Source: Stichopus chloronotus (Eukaryota > Echinodermata > Holothuroidea > Aspidochirotida > Stichopodidae). From it: a DNA stretch of 64,000 nt. A program made the translations under genes and the position numbers. The notes below the pieces were generated by a model. It saw nothing but the letters and a program-made list of their open reading frames with translations. It was not told the DNA's origin and searched no databases. The stretch covers positions 8,192,897 to 8,256,896 of the forward strand of contig SFZH01000008.1 of assembly GCA_021234535.1 (NCBI GenBank), read 5' to 3'. Positions 61,070 to 64,000 of this stretch are shown here, in pieces (within the stretch, counting starts at the first letter, position 1; the number at the start of each line of letters is the position of its first letter).

Positions 61070-61765
61070 TTTGCCCTTGACCTGTGACGTCATCAGTTGG
61101 GCGGACACTACGTCTCACATCCAGGCACTCACCTATCAAGTTTTAACTTCATCTAACTTATCGTCGAGGAGGAAATCGTGACGCACTTTTTCAGAACTTT
61201 TTTTCCGTTTTAACCTTTAACCACGTGACCTTTGAGCTCGTGACGTAATCAATATTTTCAAAAAGTTCTTGTATCCTTTACTGTCTACATATGGTAGTTT
61301 TACAACTCTCAGGATATTCACACATACAGACAATGCTAAAAATTTGTTTTTCATTTTCACGACCTGTGACCCGTGACCTTTGACGTCATATCAGTCTGGC
61401 GGACACTGTGCAACATGCCCTGACACCTGGCCACCAAGTTTAAAGTTCATCCGACTTACTGTCTAAGAGGAAATCATGGCAGACTTTTTAGAGTATTTTG
61501 CCGATTTGATCTTTAATCACCTAACAGTTGACCTGGTGACGTCATCAATATTTTTCAAAATTTTTGTGTTGTCTGCTCTCCATTTATGGTACTCTTATCA
61601 CTCCAGGATACTTACACATTGAGAATATGCTAAACACGTGTTTTTCGTTTTCTTGACTTGTGTCCTTTGACCTATGACGTCATCGTTCGAGCGGTCTCTA
61701 CAATGACTTATTCCCGGGCACCTACCCAGAAAGTTTGAGGTTCATCCAAATTACCGTCTATGGGG
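61070..61765. repeat. ~296-bp tandem array with regularly spaced TGACGTCA
   Basis: About 2.3 units. Each includes GCGGACACT, CCAGGCACT-like, AAGTTTAAAGTTCATCC-like and CACATAC-like blocks. TGACGTCA is exact at 61085, 61381, 61537 and 61675, and TGACGTAA is at 61241. Spacing alternates about 156 and 140 bases, so each unit seems to be a diverged dimer. Confidence 0.8.
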
Positions 61766-62282
61766 AGATTGTGACAAAAGTTTGGTTGTGCACACACACT
61801 CACACACACATTTGGACTCCCCTTCTTACCCCCACCCCTAATCCAAGTTGGTTATCACGATCCATGTTATTTGTATATCATAAAATACCCCCACATAAAG
61901 GATACTGGACCACCAAGTTCGACTGAATACTACAAGGGGTGTAAGGTGGGCTACTATTCAAGTGTCATTTCATTTTTGGCGACTTTAACCTCTCAAGTAA
62001 CTACAATATCTCCTCCCAGTATACTACGTATGGGGATGAGATAAAAATTAAAAACAGAAAAATTAAATTAATCTTCGTTGGGTTTTTTTTTTAGTTTTAC
62101 CGTCTCAAACGGTCAGACCTACCGGGACCGAAGCGATGTCGGTTACATGATTGGTCAGAACGCTCAACGTTGCCAATATTTCTAATCAGCCCCATTATTC
62201 ATGCATCTGTTCCTATAGTGACTGCAAATGTGACTGAACTACATAGTTACATGGCTAATGGTAAAACGTGTTCGGTGACAGA

Positions 62283-62428
62283 TTTGCACTCTGAGCATCT
62301 GACATACACCTGAAGCAACGCTGTCAGGGTATAGTGTAAGATTAAAATGACTATACGAGTCATTTTAATCTTAACCTATACCATCCTATCAGCGTTGCCT
62401 CAGGTGTTTATCAGATATTCAGAATCTC
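62283..62428. mobile_element. Small foldback element/hairpin
   Basis: A perfect 15-bp stem (62338-62352 with 62358-62372, 5-base loop) extends outward with few mismatches through GCAACGCTGTCAGGGTATA and its partner to arms of about 70 bases. It lies about 600 bases upstream of the transporter start codon. Confidence 0.75.
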
Positions 62429-63036
62429 TTAGTTTAACCGTTTATCATCTACTTATGACTAATACTAAACAGATGTGACAAAATATCAAGATTTTTTTTA
62501 ATCAACTCAATGGGCCTCTTTAATGTTAAATACACAGCGGTGTTGTAAATCCACCCAATAGGTTGTCTTTGTGATCTTTCGGGTCATAATGCAGTCATGG
62601 GGCGTCGGGTACTACAGTATGACGTCCAGGTTCATGGGTTTGCCACACTAAAATCTTAAGTGGTGTCAATTGCAGAACTGCGTATAAAACCATATAAAAC
62701 ACTTTATGACTGTTTGGCTGTAGGCGATATCGCGAGGTAAGTAGCGTAGTTTTAACACGTGATACGTCGGAGCTTATTGTTTGATTGTAGATAAAGGAAC
62801 TTCTTGAACACCAAATAAAAGGACAGGAAATAAAATGGGACGAAAGGTTGTTACACTTGTGCATCTGAAATTTGAGAGCTATTGCACCACCACCACCCAC
62901 AGCCGCACACTACGGTATCATTCATGGAGTCAGAAGCTCGAATTCTTTACAGTTACAGGTGACTTGTGACAACACCATTGCTATCATGGGTACATTTCGC
63001 TCAATGACCAGCTGAAACAGAGAGTAAAGTGACATA

Positions 63037-64000
63037 ATGGAAAATTTAGCAGTGGAAATAGAGGACACTGAACTCACAAGAGACGAAGTGGATATAAAGA
63101 GGCCTGTGGTTGAAGGACTGGCAGTAACTAAACTCACAGATGATGACGTCAAAATTAAAGCATCCGAGGCTGGAAGCAATCTACCATCCCAATCAGAAAT
63201 GGTCGAAGATGTGTCGACTCGGGAGAGCCGACCCTCTGATGAAAGCAAGGACTGTTTTGTGAGCATAGTTTCAAACCTTGTTCCGTCCAAAGGGATGCTG
63301 CTGACGCTATTGGCATCCGCGTTGTTTTCATTCGCTGACATTTCAGTCGAAGTAGCCACACGTCGAGTTCATCCAAACCTCCTTCTGGTGTTGCATCCCA
63401 ACGTAACCATGGCGCTGTCATTCATTGGTATCACCATCACGGGAGCCAAAGTTCGGTACAATAGGAAGCAATGGCTCTATTTGATCGTTTCGAGTGGATT
63501 TTACGCAAGCGGGTCGACTTGCCTCACGTTAGCCATCAGTAAAATACCGGTGGGAGATGCTATCGCCATTTTGAATTGCATGCCGATATTTGGAGGTATC
63601 TTCGGTTGGGTATTGTTAAAGCAGCCTCTTAGAATTATCGATCTGGTATTAAGTGTACTCTGTATCGGCGGCGTCGTTTTAATCGCACAACCTTCTTTCA
63701 TCTTCCCAACATCAAACGATGAAGACGAGCGACAGACCGAGTTCATCGGAGCATTGTTTGCCTTAGCCGCTGCAGGTTTCCTTGCCCTTGCGATCACAAC
63801 CAACCGGAAGGTACAAGAAAACGGAGTTCATATACTGTGCGTAACGTTTACCATCGGCCTATCGACAGTTTTGCTCAACGTCATGGTGTGCACGGCTATG
63901 AACGTATGGAGTGCCCCTAGCCCATCCTACTATTGGGCTATAGCTTTTGCACCAGGTGTGTTCGGTTTCTTTGCAGTGTTATGCGTCATGGCAGCTGTGA
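63037..64000 (+). CDS. EamA/DMT-superfamily transporter, SLC35G-like, 3' end outside window
   Basis: The reading frame is open from the ATG at 63037 to the window edge (321 codons) with no intron. An in-frame TAA at 63025 supports the start. Residues 1-85 are acidic and polar, probably cytosolic. Hydrophobic helices follow, starting with MLLTLLASALFSFADISVE. Next are RKQWLYLIVSSGFYASG, LAISKIPVGDAIAILNCMPI (the EamA signature around the third and fourth helices) and WVLLKQPLRIIDLVLSVLCI. Further helices extend to the edge. This matches the first EamA repeat and part of the second in SLC35G-type (TMEM20/22) proteins, which have ten helices. Substrate is not predictable. TATAAAA at 62683-62689 could be a TATA box. 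Confidence 0.85.
   Translation, partial: MENLAVEIEDTELTRDEVDIKRPVVEGLAVTKLTDDDVKIKASEAGSNLPSQSEMVEDVSTRESRPSDESKDCFVSIVSNLVPSKGMLLTLLASALFSFADISVEVATRRVHPNLLLVLHPNVTMALSFIGITITGAKVRYNRKQWLYLIVSSGFYASGSTCLTLAISKIPVGDAIAILNCMPIFGGIFGWVLLKQPLRIIDLVLSVLCIGGVVLIAQPSFIFPTSNDEDERQTEFIGALFALAAAGFLALAITTNRKVQENGVHILCVTFTIGLSTVLLNVMVCTAMNVWSAPSPSYYWAIAFAPGVFGFFAVLCVMAAV

Noticed and set aside
62922..63359. 145-residue Ser-rich ORF on the minus strand
   Set aside because: Antisense shadow of the transporter coding region, which has a clear membrane-protein reading on the + strand.

Overview
The window reads as nuclear DNA of a marine invertebrate deuterostome, most likely an echinoderm. The evidence is an intron-rich animal gene, AT-rich introns full of degenerate repeats, and a tandem array of camello/NAT8-type acetyltransferase genes. 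This assignment is an inference; no rRNA or other species marker is present.

Region 1 (about 1.6-22.8 kb, + strand) is most of a REV1 gene, the Y-family translesion polymerase and deoxycytidyl transferase. Twelve exons are readable: the end of the BRCT domain, the SRLH arginine loop, palm/fingers/thumb/little finger, three UBM-like ubiquitin-binding motifs, and the C-terminal polymerase-docking domain. The first exons lie before the window. Frame fails to join at three places (about 1.86-1.95 kb, 18.18 kb and 22.76 kb) although domains and most splice sites are intact. The introns hold mobile-element debris: a 10-unit, ~145-bp tandem array bounded by inverted repeats (Helentron/HINE-like), a foldback element with a 27-bp perfect stem, a TTAA-flanked element with terminal inverted repeats, and several small tandem duplications.

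Region 2 (about 24-56 kb) is a head-to-tail array of five minus-strand GNAT (camello/NAT8-like) copies. Copies 2 and 3 are open. Copy 1 has a shifted C-terminus, copy 4 an early stop, and copy 5 two frameshifts. Copies 1-3 are linked by a recent ~7.9-kb tandem duplication whose two units match almost base for base over about 7 kb. Each unit contains an older internal ~1.4-kb duplication. Older traces of the same flanking unit are visible near copies 1 and 5. Between copies 4 and 5 lie a decayed Penelope-like retroelement (RT with YVDD, GIY-YIG remnant, hammerhead-like core), a twin hairpin and a 108-bp (TA)n tract.

Region 3 (about 56-64 kb) is repeat-rich intergenic DNA, including a tandem array with regularly spaced TGACGTCA sites and a foldback hairpin. 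It ends in the 5' part of an EamA/DMT-superfamily (SLC35G-like) membrane transporter gene on the + strand, which runs off the window edge.

All calls come from reading the sequence and from knowledge of the families; no database search was run.
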